Source: Candidatus Aminicenantota bacterium (GTDB lineage: Bacteria > Acidobacteriota > UBA4820 > DSQY01). Taken from it: 11,449 nt of DNA. The translations under genes and the position numbers were made by a program. Positions 1-6,542 of the stretch are shown in pieces; position 1 is the stretch's first letter; the number at the start of each line of letters is the position of its first letter. The notes beneath the pieces were generated by a model that did no database searches, was not told where the DNA came from, and saw only the letters and a list, made by a program, of their open reading frames with translations. The stretch covers positions 1 through 11,449 of the forward strand of contig DAHXMK010000281.1 in NCBI GenBank assembly GCA_027365515.1, read 5' to 3'.

Positions 1-1
1 G

Positions 2-1984
2 CATCCCCTGCCCGCCCCGTGCGTTGACACCGGAATGGGGCTCGAGCGGCTCGCCGCCGTCGTCCAGGGCAAATTTTCCAATTACGACACCGACCTGTTG
101 CAGCCCTTGATCCAAGAGGCGGCGCGGTTGTCGGGCAAGCGTTACGGCGACGTGCCCAAGGACGACGTCTCCTTGAGAGTCATAGGCGACCACGTTCGGG
201 CCGCCGCGTTTCTCATCAGTGACGGAGTCATCCCCTCGAACGAAGGCCGCGGTTATGTTCTCAGGAAGATCGTCCGCAGAGCCGCGCGCCACGGAAGGAT
301 GATAGGCCTCGAAAAGCCGTTCCTCCACGACATGGTGGGAGTGGTCTGCGGGCTGATGGGCGGGGCTTACCCCGAGATAATCGAGAACAGGGCGGCCACT
401 GAAAACGTCCTCCGCCGCGAGGAGGAGGTCTTCGGCTCTACGGTCGCCATCGGCATAAACAAGCTCACCGAGGCCGCCGACGCGTTGAAGCCCCCGAATG
501 ACAAGGCGATCCCCGGTGAAGTGCTCTTCAAGCTGTACGACACTTTCGGCTTCCCCCTCGACCTCGCCGAGGAGATCGCTCGTGAGCGCGGCCTTTCGCT
601 GGACATCGAAGGCTTCAACAAGGCGATGGAGCGGCAGAGGGAGCTGGCCCGCCAATCCTGGAAGGGCGAGATGGACACCCAGAAGGGACGGGAGCTTGCC
701 GGCACGGGAGTCAAGTCCAGCTTCATGGGCTACGAGACGACGAGGGTCGAGGATGCCAAGTGCCTTCTGATCCTCAAAGAGGGTAAGCGGGCACAAAAGG
801 CTTCCGCGGGCGAGAAGGTCGAGATAGCGTTCGACAGGACGCCGTTCTACGCCGAATCGGGTGGCCAGGTGGGCGACACCGGCCACGTTCGCGCCGAGGA
901 CGGCCTGCTTCGCGTGACCGGCACCAGGAAACCCGTCGAGGGCCTCATCCTTTGCGAGGCGGAGGTCCAGGAAGGCCACATCTCGGATGGAGATAGCGCC
1001 GCGCTTGAAGTTGACGAGGCGGCAAGGGCCGCGACCGAGGCCCACCACACATCAACCCATCTTCTTCACGCCGCACTGAGGGAGGTATTGGGGACCCACG
1101 TCAAGCAGGCCGGCTCTTTGGTCGCGCCTTCCCATTTGCGGTTCGACTTCCACCACTTCGCCCCCCTTGAGCCCGAGGTGATTGCCGCGGTCGAGGACCG
1201 CGTCAACGAGGTTGTCCTTAAAGACTTGGCCGTGAGCAAGAAGGAGATGGCGCTTGACGAAGCCGTCTCCTCCGGAGCGATGGCGCTCTTCGGCGAGAAG
1301 TACGGCGAGAAGGTCCGCGTCATAAGCGTCGAGGGCTTTTCGAGAGAGCTTTGCGGCGGCACGCATGTGGACCGGACAGGAGAGATTGGCCTGTTCAAGA
1401 TCTATTCGGAGAGGTCGGTCTCGTCGGGAGTCAGGAGAATCGAAGCGGTGGCCCACCAGCCGGCGCTAGTGGCGTTCAGGGCCAAGGAGGCGCTTCTCAA
1501 AGAGACCGAGGCCGCCTGCGGCGCCCCGGCCGAGAAGCTTCCCGAAGTGGTCCGCCACCTTCATGATGAACTGCGAAGGATCGAGAAGGAGAACTCCCGC
1601 CTCAAGCTACAGTTGGCGGCGGGTTCAGGCCAGGACGAGGAAGCCATAGAAGTTGGCGGCGTCCGCCTCATGACGAGGCTGGTCGAAGGTCTCGACCCTT
1701 CAGAGGCAAAAAACCTCGCGGACACCCTCAGGCAACAGATCAAGAGCGGTGTCGTGGTCATCGCGAACCGTCTGGAAAGCAAAGCCGCTCTGCTCGTGGC
1801 GCTGACCGAGGACGTCACCAAGAAGTTGAAGGCCGTTGATTTGGCCAGGGACCTCGGCAAAATCATTGGGGGTGGCGGAGGTGGCAAAGCCGATCTCGCC
1901 GAAGCCGGAGGCAAGAAACCCGAGGCTCTGGAAGAGGCCTTGAAGCAGGCCGCGGAGCTTCTTCGCAAGCGGCTGGGCGGATAA
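2..1984 (+). CDS. alaS: Alanine--tRNA ligase, 5'-truncated by the window edge
   Basis: The enzyme charges tRNA-Ala with alanine and hydrolyses mischarged Ser/Gly-tRNA-Ala. The frame is open from base 2, so the ATG at 35 is internal; about 660 residues of a usual ~875 are present and the N-terminal part of the catalytic domain lies outside. Seen in order: the class II motif 3 region DTGMGLERL at the start; the tRNA-recognition segment with DHVRAAAFLISDGVIPSNEG; the editing-domain zinc motif HTSTH near 1045-1060; the partner motif CGGTH at 1352-1366; a coiled-coil stretch near 1560-1620; and the C-terminal DHHA1-type domain with the glycine run GGGGGGKADLAEAGG near 1867-1910. All editing residues expected from the E. 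coli family (HxxxH and CxxxH) are intact. It ends at TAA, followed by a shared hairpin and the convergent hsp20 gene. Identification is secure. Confidence 0.97.
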   Translation, partial: HPLPAPCVDTGMGLERLAAVVQGKFSNYDTDLLQPLIQEAARLSGKRYGDVPKDDVSLRVIGDHVRAAAFLISDGVIPSNEGRGYVLRKIVRRAARHGRMIGLEKPFLHDMVGVVCGLMGGAYPEIIENRAATENVLRREEEVFGSTVAIGINKLTEAADALKPPNDKAIPGEVLFKLYDTFGFPLDLAEEIARERGLSLDIEGFNKAMERQRELARQSWKGEMDTQKGRELAGTGVKSSFMGYETTRVEDAKCLLILKEGKRAQKASAGEKVEIAFDRTPFYAESGGQVGDTGHVRAEDGLLRVTGTRKPVEGLILCEAEVQEGHISDGDSAALEVDEAARAATEAHHTSTHLLHAALREVLGTHVKQAGSLVAPSHLRFDFHHFAPLEPEVIAAVEDRVNEVVLKDLAVSKKEMALDEAVSSGAMALFGEKYGEKVRVISVEGFSRELCGGTHVDRTGEIGLFKIYSERSVSSGVRRIEAVAHQPALVAFRAKEALLKETEAACGAPAEKLPEVVRHLHDELRRIEKENSRLKLQLAAGSGQDEEAIEVGGVRLMTRLVEGLDPSEAKNLADTLRQQIKSGVVVIANRLESKAALLVALTEDVTKKLKAVDLARDLGKIIGGGGGGKADLAEAGGKKPEALEEALKQAAELLRKRLGG

Positions 1985-1990
1985 AGAGAG

Positions 1991-2019
1991 GCGCCGGGGC
2001 CGTTACCGTGCCCCGGCGC
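1991..2019. terminator. Perfect 10-bp hairpin between convergent alaS and hsp20
   Basis: GCGCCGGGGC (1991-2000) pairs perfectly with GCCCCGGCGC (2010-2019) around a 9-nt loop, in the 51-bp gap between two converging genes. On the plus side it is followed by ATTGTCGCC, not a U tract. On the minus side it is followed by CTCTCTTTAT, which is modestly U-rich. It is best read as a bidirectional terminator or 3'-end-stabilising hairpin serving both transcripts, more convincingly for hsp20. Confidence 0.6.
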
Positions 2020-2035
2020 ATTGTCGCCGCTTGGC

Positions 2036-2470
2036 TTACCCTTTTATTTCGATCTTTTGAGGCAAGGCCTCTTTCGCCTTGGGAATCACGATTTCGAGGA
2101 TGCCGTTGTTGTGCGAGGCGGCTATCTCGGAAGCGTCTATCCTGGCGGGAAGCGTGAAAGAGCGCATGAACTTGCCATAGGCCCGCTCTATCCTGTGGTA
2201 GTTCTCTTTCTTGGCTTCGTGGTCGAACCGCCTTTCGCCCCTCAGCGCCAAGACGTTGTTCTCGACCTCTATCTGAATATCATCCTTTTTAACGCCGGGA
2301 AGATCGGCCTCGATTACGAATCGCTTCTCCTCCTCCCGCAGGTCAATGGCCGGGAACCATCCGCCATAAGCGGAATCGGAAGGCTGGCCTCCTGGCTCGT
2401 CAAGAAAACGGTTGAGCTGCTCATGGACGTTCATCAACTCTCGGTAAGGGTTCCATCGCATCAGAGTCAT
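2036..2470 (-). CDS. hsp20: Small heat-shock protein, Hsp20/alpha-crystallin family
   Basis: A 144-residue ATP-independent holdase chaperone that binds unfolding cytosolic proteins and forms large oligomers. The N-terminus MTLMRWNPYRELMNVHEQ is typical of bacterial class A Hsp20. The alpha-crystallin domain covers about residues 42-135, with ADLPGVKKDDI, the GERRF strand, and the hallmark NNGILEIVIPKA near the end. A C-terminal I-x-I motif (IEI) that docks between dimers is present. Start chosen: ATG at 2468-2470, 8 nt downstream of a strong AAAGGAGG Shine-Dalgarno sequence (2479-2486). An ATG further upstream (2476-2478) runs into TGA within two codons. The gene is monocistronic and convergent with alaS. 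Its promoter is a near-consensus housekeeping type and its leader can hide the ribosome site, suggesting translational temperature control. Confidence 0.95.
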   Translation of the reverse strand: MTLMRWNPYRELMNVHEQLNRFLDEPGGQPSDSAYGGWFPAIDLREEEKRFVIEADLPGVKKDDIQIEVENNVLALRGERRFDHEAKKENYHRIERAYGKFMRSFTLPARIDASEIAASHNNGILEIVIPKAKEALPQKIEIKG

Positions 2471-2474
2471 ATCT

Positions 2475-2517
2475 GCATCCTCCTTTAGGTTGCAAGCCCC
2501 TCTTTTCTTTGGGGCTT
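2475..2517 (-). promoter_or_regulatory. Candidate RNA thermometer in the hsp20 5' leader
   Basis: Reading the minus strand, two hairpins sit directly next to each other. Hairpin 1 is AAGCCCC (2517-2511), a 10-nt purine-rich loop, and GGGGCTT (2500-2494). Hairpin 2 is the 19-mer GCAACCTAAAGGAGGATGC (2493-2475): GCA pairs with TGC and CCT pairs with the AGG of the Shine-Dalgarno sequence, with one A/A mismatch and a 5-nt loop AAAGG. The ribosome-binding site is therefore partly paired in a short, mismatch-weakened stem. This is the design of small-hsp thermometers (ROSE-like and minimal hairpin types) in which heat melts the last hairpin. The sequence does not match the ROSE or FourU consensus. 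The fold is visible; the function is inferred. Confidence 0.5.
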
Positions 2518-2520
2518 AGG

Positions 2521-2553
2521 TGACAATATAATACCTAATGTTATTATTGTCAA
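2521..2553 (-). promoter_or_regulatory. hsp20 promoter with overlapping inverted repeat
   Basis: On the minus strand: TTGACA (2553-2548), a 17-nt spacer, then TATATT (2530-2525), a near-consensus sigma-70-type promoter. Transcription would start near 2518, at the foot of the first leader hairpin, giving a leader of about 48 nt that consists almost entirely of the two hairpins. An 8-bp inverted repeat, TGACAATA (2521-2528) and TATTGTCA (2545-2552) with 16 nt between, lies over both promoter elements and could be an operator. It does not match CIRCE (HrcA) or HAIR (HspR) boxes. Confidence 0.55.
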
Positions 2554-2588
2554 GTTTATTGCGTTCTATCAACTAATGGTTAAATGAC

Positions 2589-2652
2589 CCAAATCGGCCT
2601 ACTGCAAATCCCATATTCTTGACATTATTAAAGTGAATAGGCCAAAATCGGC
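2589..2652 (+). promoter_or_regulatory. Candidate promoter of the cytochrome operon, with a flanking direct repeat
   Basis: TTGACA at 2619-2624 is a perfect -35 hexamer on the plus strand. The best -10 candidate is CAAAAT (2643-2648) at 18-nt spacing, matching TATAAT at only 4 of 6 positions, which would suit an activator-dependent promoter. The sequence CCAAATCGGC (2589-2598) recurs as CCAAAATCGGC (2642-2652). One copy lies upstream of the -35 and the other over the -10, with starts about 53 bp apart (roughly five helical turns). This -35 and the hsp20 -35 face away from each other inside an AT-rich island. Support is the pattern only. Confidence 0.35.
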
Positions 2653-2657
2653 ATGTA

Positions 2658-2702
2658 GCTGGTATGAGGTTCTGCCCGGTCTGCCTACCCGCCCATACCA
2701 GC
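2658..2702 (+). promoter_or_regulatory. Long-loop hairpin in the cytochrome operon leader
   Basis: GCTGGTATG (2658-2666) is the perfect reverse complement of CATACCAGC (2694-2702), around a 27-nt loop. The loop contains the direct repeat TCTGCC (2671-2676 and 2680-2685). The element ends 14 nt before the ribosome-binding site GGGGAG (2716-2721) of the first cytochrome gene, so it would lie in the 5' untranslated leader. It could be a protein-binding or attenuation structure. No U tract follows, so it is not an intrinsic terminator. Confidence 0.4.
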
Positions 2703-2727
2703 ATGGTTTTCACCTGGGGAGAGTGCA

Positions 2728-4707
2728 ATGAGATGGTTTAAGTTTCTTATGCTGGGGGCTTTTCTGCTCGCCTCGCTACGGCTGATGGCGGAAGAGTACG
2801 AAAAAATAGACAGCTCCGCGTGCGCGAGTTGTCACGAAGAGTCCGCTCACAAAACCAAGTTCACCGACGACTTGGCCAAATCAGTCCACAAAGAGCTCTC
2901 CTGCCAAGACTGCCACTCCGACAAGGATACGGTTCCTCACAAGAAGATGGCCGCCCCTTTCGACGCCGGCTACCAAGGCTGCGGACGATGCCACCAGGAC
3001 GAGATGGAACAGTACAAGATCCACGGCGTAGCCAAGGTGGGCAGCCTTCCGGACCTGCCCAAATGCAGCTCCTGCCACGGCAGCCACGATGTGCTTCCAT
3101 CCGCCGATCCCCAGTCGAAGACTCATCCCGCCAACCTTGGAGCAACCTGCGGCGCCTGCCACGAGAACATAGACCTAGTCACGAAATACGACATCCTTGT
3201 TGGCGCGCCGGTAAAAATGTACGGAGAGAGCGTTCATGGTATGGCGACCAAAGGCGGAATCTATCTGGCCGCGACCTGCATAGACTGCCATTCATCTCAG
3301 GACTCCGCCCACAAGATATTCGGACCGGGCGATCCCCAGTCTAGCATCAACCACTTCAACATCCCAAAGACCTGCGGAAAGTGCCACAAAGGCGTCGAGA
3401 AAGACTATTGGGAGGGCATCCATGGCCAAAGGGCGGCGCAAGGAGAGACCGACGTGCCCGTATGCACCACCTGCCACGGCGAGCACGGCATTCTCTCCCC
3501 TTCGGACCCACGGTCCCCCGTATCCAAGGCGCGGGTCGCCGAGGAGACCTGCGCGCCGTGCCATGAATCGGCCACCCTCAATGAAAAGTACGGCCTGCCT
3601 CCGGGTAGGCTCGCCTCCTTCATTGATTCGTACCACGGCCTGAAGAGCAAGGCCGGCGACATTCACGTGGCAAACTGCGCCTCCTGCCACGGCGTTCATA
3701 GAATATTGCCAAGCAGCAATCCGCAGTCCTCCGTGAATTCGGCGAACCTGCAAAAGACCTGCGGCGATTGCCACCCCAACATTACCGCGAAGCTCGCTTC
3801 AACGCCCATTCACGGCATCCACGGAGGGTTGAGGACGAAATGGGCGGACGTCATAGCCAAGATATACCTTTTCGCCATCGTGCTGATCATCGGGGCGATG
3901 GTCCTGCACTGGCTCCTTGACCTCTTCAGGCAGATCCTGGCCCTGCTTAGAAGGCCCGGCCAGGTGATAAGAATGCGCCCGATGGAGGTCGCTCAGCACG
4001 CCGCAGTCATGCTGACTTTTCTCGTGCTGGTAATCTCAGGCTTCGCTCTCAGATTCAGCCAGAGCTGGCTGTCGCGCCTCTTCTTCGGCTGGAACGGCGG
4101 CTTCCAGATGCGTGGTACGGTCCATAGAGTGGCCGCCGTCCTCTTTGTCGTCACCATTCTCTGGCATGTCGCCTTCCTGTTCACCTCAAGAGGGCGCGGT
4201 TTCGTTGCGGACATGTGGCCCAAGAAAGAGGACTTCAGGTTCTTCTGGGACCGCATCCTTTACAACCTGGGACGCAGGGATTGCGCCGATTGCATCCAGC
4301 GGTTCTCCTATGTTGAGAAGGCGGAGTACTGGGCCATCGTCTGGGGCAGCGCCGTCATGGTGATCACCGGCATTCTCCTCTGGTTCGACAACTGGTTCGT
4401 GAGATTCCTGCCAAAGGGGGCACTGGATGTGTCACTGGTCGTCCATTACTACGAGGCGTGGCTGGCCACTCTCGCCATCGGCGTCTGGCATCTCTACTCC
4501 ACGGTATTTAATCCGCACGTCTACCCGATGAACCCAAGCTGGATCACGGGCAAGGTGCCGGAGGACATCTACCTTCACGAACATCCTGGCCACATTGATG
4601 AGGCGCGCAAGGAAACGGCGGAATACCTGAATAGCGAAATCTCATTGCTGGGTCGTGCCGGCGAAGAGAAGAAGAGTGAGAAACCGGACGGAAGAAACAA
4701 GAGCTGA
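2728..4707 (+). CDS. 11-heme cytochrome c fused to a membrane cytochrome b (CbcL-like architecture)
   Basis: A 659-residue inner-membrane b/c cytochrome, probably moving electrons between the quinone pool and periplasmic carriers. Residues 1-21 form a Sec signal. Eleven CxxCH sites follow, with first cysteines at 32, 59, 85, 113, 141, 184, 216, 246, 275, 317 and 345: three head hemes, then four diheme repeats of the type CxxCHxxHxILPxxDPxS...TCGxCH. Five membrane helices lie at about 376-398, 421-441, 464-487, 533-553 and 570-590, with histidines H394, H424, H466, H480, H573 and H588. The last four helices resemble HydC/FdnI-type diheme cytochrome b. The cytosolic loop holds a heme-free CADC (519-522). 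Geobacter CbcL also fuses multiheme c and cytochrome b, with fewer c hemes (nine as I recall). ATG start with GGGGAG 6 nt upstream. First gene of the operon; the exact acceptor is unknown. Confidence 0.88.
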   Translation: MRWFKFLMLGAFLLASLRLMAEEYEKIDSSACASCHEESAHKTKFTDDLAKSVHKELSCQDCHSDKDTVPHKKMAAPFDAGYQGCGRCHQDEMEQYKIHGVAKVGSLPDLPKCSSCHGSHDVLPSADPQSKTHPANLGATCGACHENIDLVTKYDILVGAPVKMYGESVHGMATKGGIYLAATCIDCHSSQDSAHKIFGPGDPQSSINHFNIPKTCGKCHKGVEKDYWEGIHGQRAAQGETDVPVCTTCHGEHGILSPSDPRSPVSKARVAEETCAPCHESATLNEKYGLPPGRLASFIDSYHGLKSKAGDIHVANCASCHGVHRILPSSNPQSSVNSANLQKTCGDCHPNITAKLASTPIHGIHGGLRTKWADVIAKIYLFAIVLIIGAMVLHWLLDLFRQILALLRRPGQVIRMRPMEVAQHAAVMLTFLVLVISGFALRFSQSWLSRLFFGWNGGFQMRGTVHRVAAVLFVVTILWHVAFLFTSRGRGFVADMWPKKEDFRFFWDRILYNLGRRDCADCIQRFSYVEKAEYWAIVWGSAVMVITGILLWFDNWFVRFLPKGALDVSLVVHYYEAWLATLAIGVWHLYSTVFNPHVYPMNPSWITGKVPEDIYLHEHPGHIDEARKETAEYLNSEISLLGRAGEEKKSEKPDGRNKS

Positions 4708-4761
4708 GTCCCGGGAAATGTTGCGTAATGCCAGGCGCAAAACGGCCGGCATAAGGATGTG

Positions 4762-5427
4762 ATGGCCATGAAAAAGACAGGAAGCGAGGAGACCGTTGAG
4801 CGCATGTCCTCCTGGCAGCGGGTGGAACACGGGCTGCTGATGCTGTGGGTGCTTCTGCTGGTGGCCACCGGCCTGGCCAGGCATTACAACCTGGCCGCGC
4901 CGGACGGAATCATCGCCACGCACAAGCTTGCGGCCATCGGCCTGATCGCCACGGGACTAATCCATTTGGCGGGGATCATTCTTTCCAAACGGCACAAGGA
5001 GGATTTCCGCGGCTTGGCGTTCCACTGTTCCGATTGCCGCTGCGCCTGGCGGGGGATCGCTAACGAGATCACGGGCCGGGGAGAACCACCGGCATATGGC
5101 CGCTTCACTCCAATGCAGAAGCTCCAATACTGGGGAATAGTGGCGGGATGCTCTCTGATGGCCATATCCGGGGCCGTTCTCTGGAGCGGTCCGAACACCT
5201 TGGCATTTCTCCCTCTCTGGGGGCGGAACCTGGTTTTGACCATTCACTCAAATCAGGCTCAGTTGATATTCGTGTTGCTCATACTGTGGCACCTATACGA
5301 TGTCCACGTAGCTGGTGGGAACTTTCCGATGAACCCGGCGTGGCTCACGGGCAAGATGAAAAGCTCCATTTACAACACGCAACATCGTGGCAATGGCAAC
5401 GACCGCGAAGAAGGGAAGGCCGTGTGA
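4762..5427 (+). CDS. Stand-alone cytochrome b, HydC/FdnI-like
   Basis: A 221-residue four-helix membrane protein expected to bind two b hemes and exchange electrons with quinone or a partner c cytochrome. Histidines H23, H54, H68, H162 and H177 reproduce the pattern of the fused gene upstream (H54-H68 spacing 14 and H162-H177 spacing 15 are identical). The segment from YWGIVAG through LWHLYDVH to FPMNPAWLTGK is clearly paralogous to that gene's C-terminus. The cytosolic loop contains a cysteine cluster C89, C92, C94 (HCSDCRC) without a heme histidine. No c-type heme site is present. Start is uncertain: AAGGA (4753-4757) is 4 nt before ATG 4762 and 10 nt before ATG 4768; GTG 4759 is also in frame. 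The 54-bp gap after the first gene holds only a weak 5-bp hairpin (4721-4740). Its stop overlaps the next start (TGATG). Confidence 0.85.
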   Translation: MAMKKTGSEETVERMSSWQRVEHGLLMLWVLLLVATGLARHYNLAAPDGIIATHKLAAIGLIATGLIHLAGIILSKRHKEDFRGLAFHCSDCRCAWRGIANEITGRGEPPAYGRFTPMQKLQYWGIVAGCSLMAISGAVLWSGPNTLAFLPLWGRNLVLTIHSNQAQLIFVLLILWHLYDVHVAGGNFPMNPAWLTGKMKSSIYNTQHRGNGNDREEGKAV

Positions 5428-6542
5428 TGCGGCGTTTGCCTGATATTGCCGGCGGAATTCCACGCCGCGGCGCGTCCGTTCTAGTTTTAGGCCTCGTGGC
5501 CCTGTTTGTTGCTGGCGCCGTTTGGGGCCAGGAGGACACCCGCTGTCTTGATTGCCACGGCAAGCCGGGATTCAAGAAAGTGCTGCCTTCCGGCCGGACA
5601 CTCGACCTCTTCGTGGAGCCGACGCTGCTCCGGCTTTCGGTCCATAAGGATAAACACTGCGTTGATTGCCACGCCGACGTCAACGAAGTCCCGCACAAGG
5701 AGATTCCCCAGAAGGTCAACTGCAGAAAGTGCCACTACCAGGGCAACACGGAGGGCGCTCCGCAAACGGGACGGTACCTTGAGTTCGATAACAGCGTTCA
5801 TGGGAAGGCGCTGAAGGCTGGAAACCCGAAGGCTCCCGCTTGCCAGGATTGCCACGGCGACCATTTCATTCTTCCCGGTTCGGACCCGAGGTCCAATGTA
5901 AGCCGCTCCAACATTCCGCAGGTCTGCGGTGGCTGCCACCTGCAAATCTACGGCCAGTACCGCGAATCCATTCACGGCAAAGCGATGGCCAGCGGCGTCA
6001 AGGACGCGCCCGTTTGCACCGACTGCCACGGCGAACACACGATCGCCAGGCCCGAGGACCGGACGTCAAGCGTCAACCCCGGCCGCGTCGCGAACACTTG
6101 CGCGAAGTGCCACGCCAAAGTCGTCATCATGAAAAAGTACGGCATCAACTCGGAACAGGTGGCCACCTACGAGGAGTCATTCCACGGCATAGCCAACGAA
6201 TTCGGCGTGCTCAAGGCGGCCAACTGCGCCTCGTGCCACACCGCTCACGACATTCTTCCGCCCGATGACCCCAGGTCCACGGTGAATCCAAAGAACATCC
6301 CCAAGACCTGCGGAAAGTGCCATCCCGGGGCCAACGCGAACTTCGCCAAAGGGAGGATACACATAGACGCCAAGGACCCGTCCGCCGGGATAGTCTACTG
6401 GGTCGCGCTCGGCTTCAAGGTGTTGACGGTGAGCACGCTGCTCGGGCTCTTCCTCCACATCGGCCTCGACCTCTTCCGGCAGATCAGGACTCGCAAGGAG
6501 AAAGACGGCGGCAATGGAAAGACCGGGGAGGAACGCTCATGA
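5427..6542 (+). CDS. 9-heme cytochrome c with C-terminal membrane anchor
   Basis: A 371-residue periplasmic electron carrier tethered to the inner membrane. It has an N-terminal signal (Arg-rich start, hydrophobic 17-32) and nine CxxCH sites with first cysteines at 40, 78, 99, 139, 167, 197, 225, 267 and 295: three head hemes and three copies of the same diheme repeat as in the first gene of the operon. A single helix (about 321-346) ends in LFLHIGLDLFRQ, matching VLHWLLDLFRQ at the junction to cytochrome b in that gene and including the membrane histidine H344. This protein therefore corresponds to the c half of the fused gene, with the b half encoded next door. Start chosen at ATG 5427, overlapping the upstream TGA and preceded by AAGGGAAGG. 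The frame is open back to 5148, but that would bury it in the upstream gene and lose the signal peptide. CbcA-like role inferred. Confidence 0.88.
   Translation: MRRLPDIAGGIPRRGASVLVLGLVALFVAGAVWGQEDTRCLDCHGKPGFKKVLPSGRTLDLFVEPTLLRLSVHKDKHCVDCHADVNEVPHKEIPQKVNCRKCHYQGNTEGAPQTGRYLEFDNSVHGKALKAGNPKAPACQDCHGDHFILPGSDPRSNVSRSNIPQVCGGCHLQIYGQYRESIHGKAMASGVKDAPVCTDCHGEHTIARPEDRTSSVNPGRVANTCAKCHAKVVIMKKYGINSEQVATYEESFHGIANEFGVLKAANCASCHTAHDILPPDDPRSTVNPKNIPKTCGKCHPGANANFAKGRIHIDAKDPSAGIVYWVALGFKVLTVSTLLGLFLHIGLDLFRQIRTRKEKDGGNGKTGEERS

Noticed and set aside
2021..2488. 155-codon plus-strand open frame opposite hsp20
   Set aside because: It mirrors the Hsp20 gene, whose protein has clear alpha-crystallin motifs and a strong ribosome site; the plus frame has neither.
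2471..2560. CIRCE or HAIR heat-shock operator upstream of hsp20
   Set aside because: Neither TTAGCACTC-N9-GAGTGCTAA nor the CTTGAGT/ACTCAAG repeat is present.
2661..2675. Possible sigma-54 promoter (GG...GC) in the cytochrome leader
   Set aside because: The GG and GC are 11 nt apart instead of the required 10, and surrounding consensus bases are poor.
5148..5426. Upstream extension of the 9-heme cytochrome frame
   Set aside because: It lies inside the preceding cytochrome b gene. The ATG at 5427 overlaps the upstream stop, has an SD, and is followed by a signal peptide.
6317..6538. Upstream extension of the third cytochrome b frame
   Set aside because: It overlaps the 9-heme cytochrome gene, is Arg-rich low-quality sequence, and ATG 6539 has a good SD with a coupled ATGA overlap.
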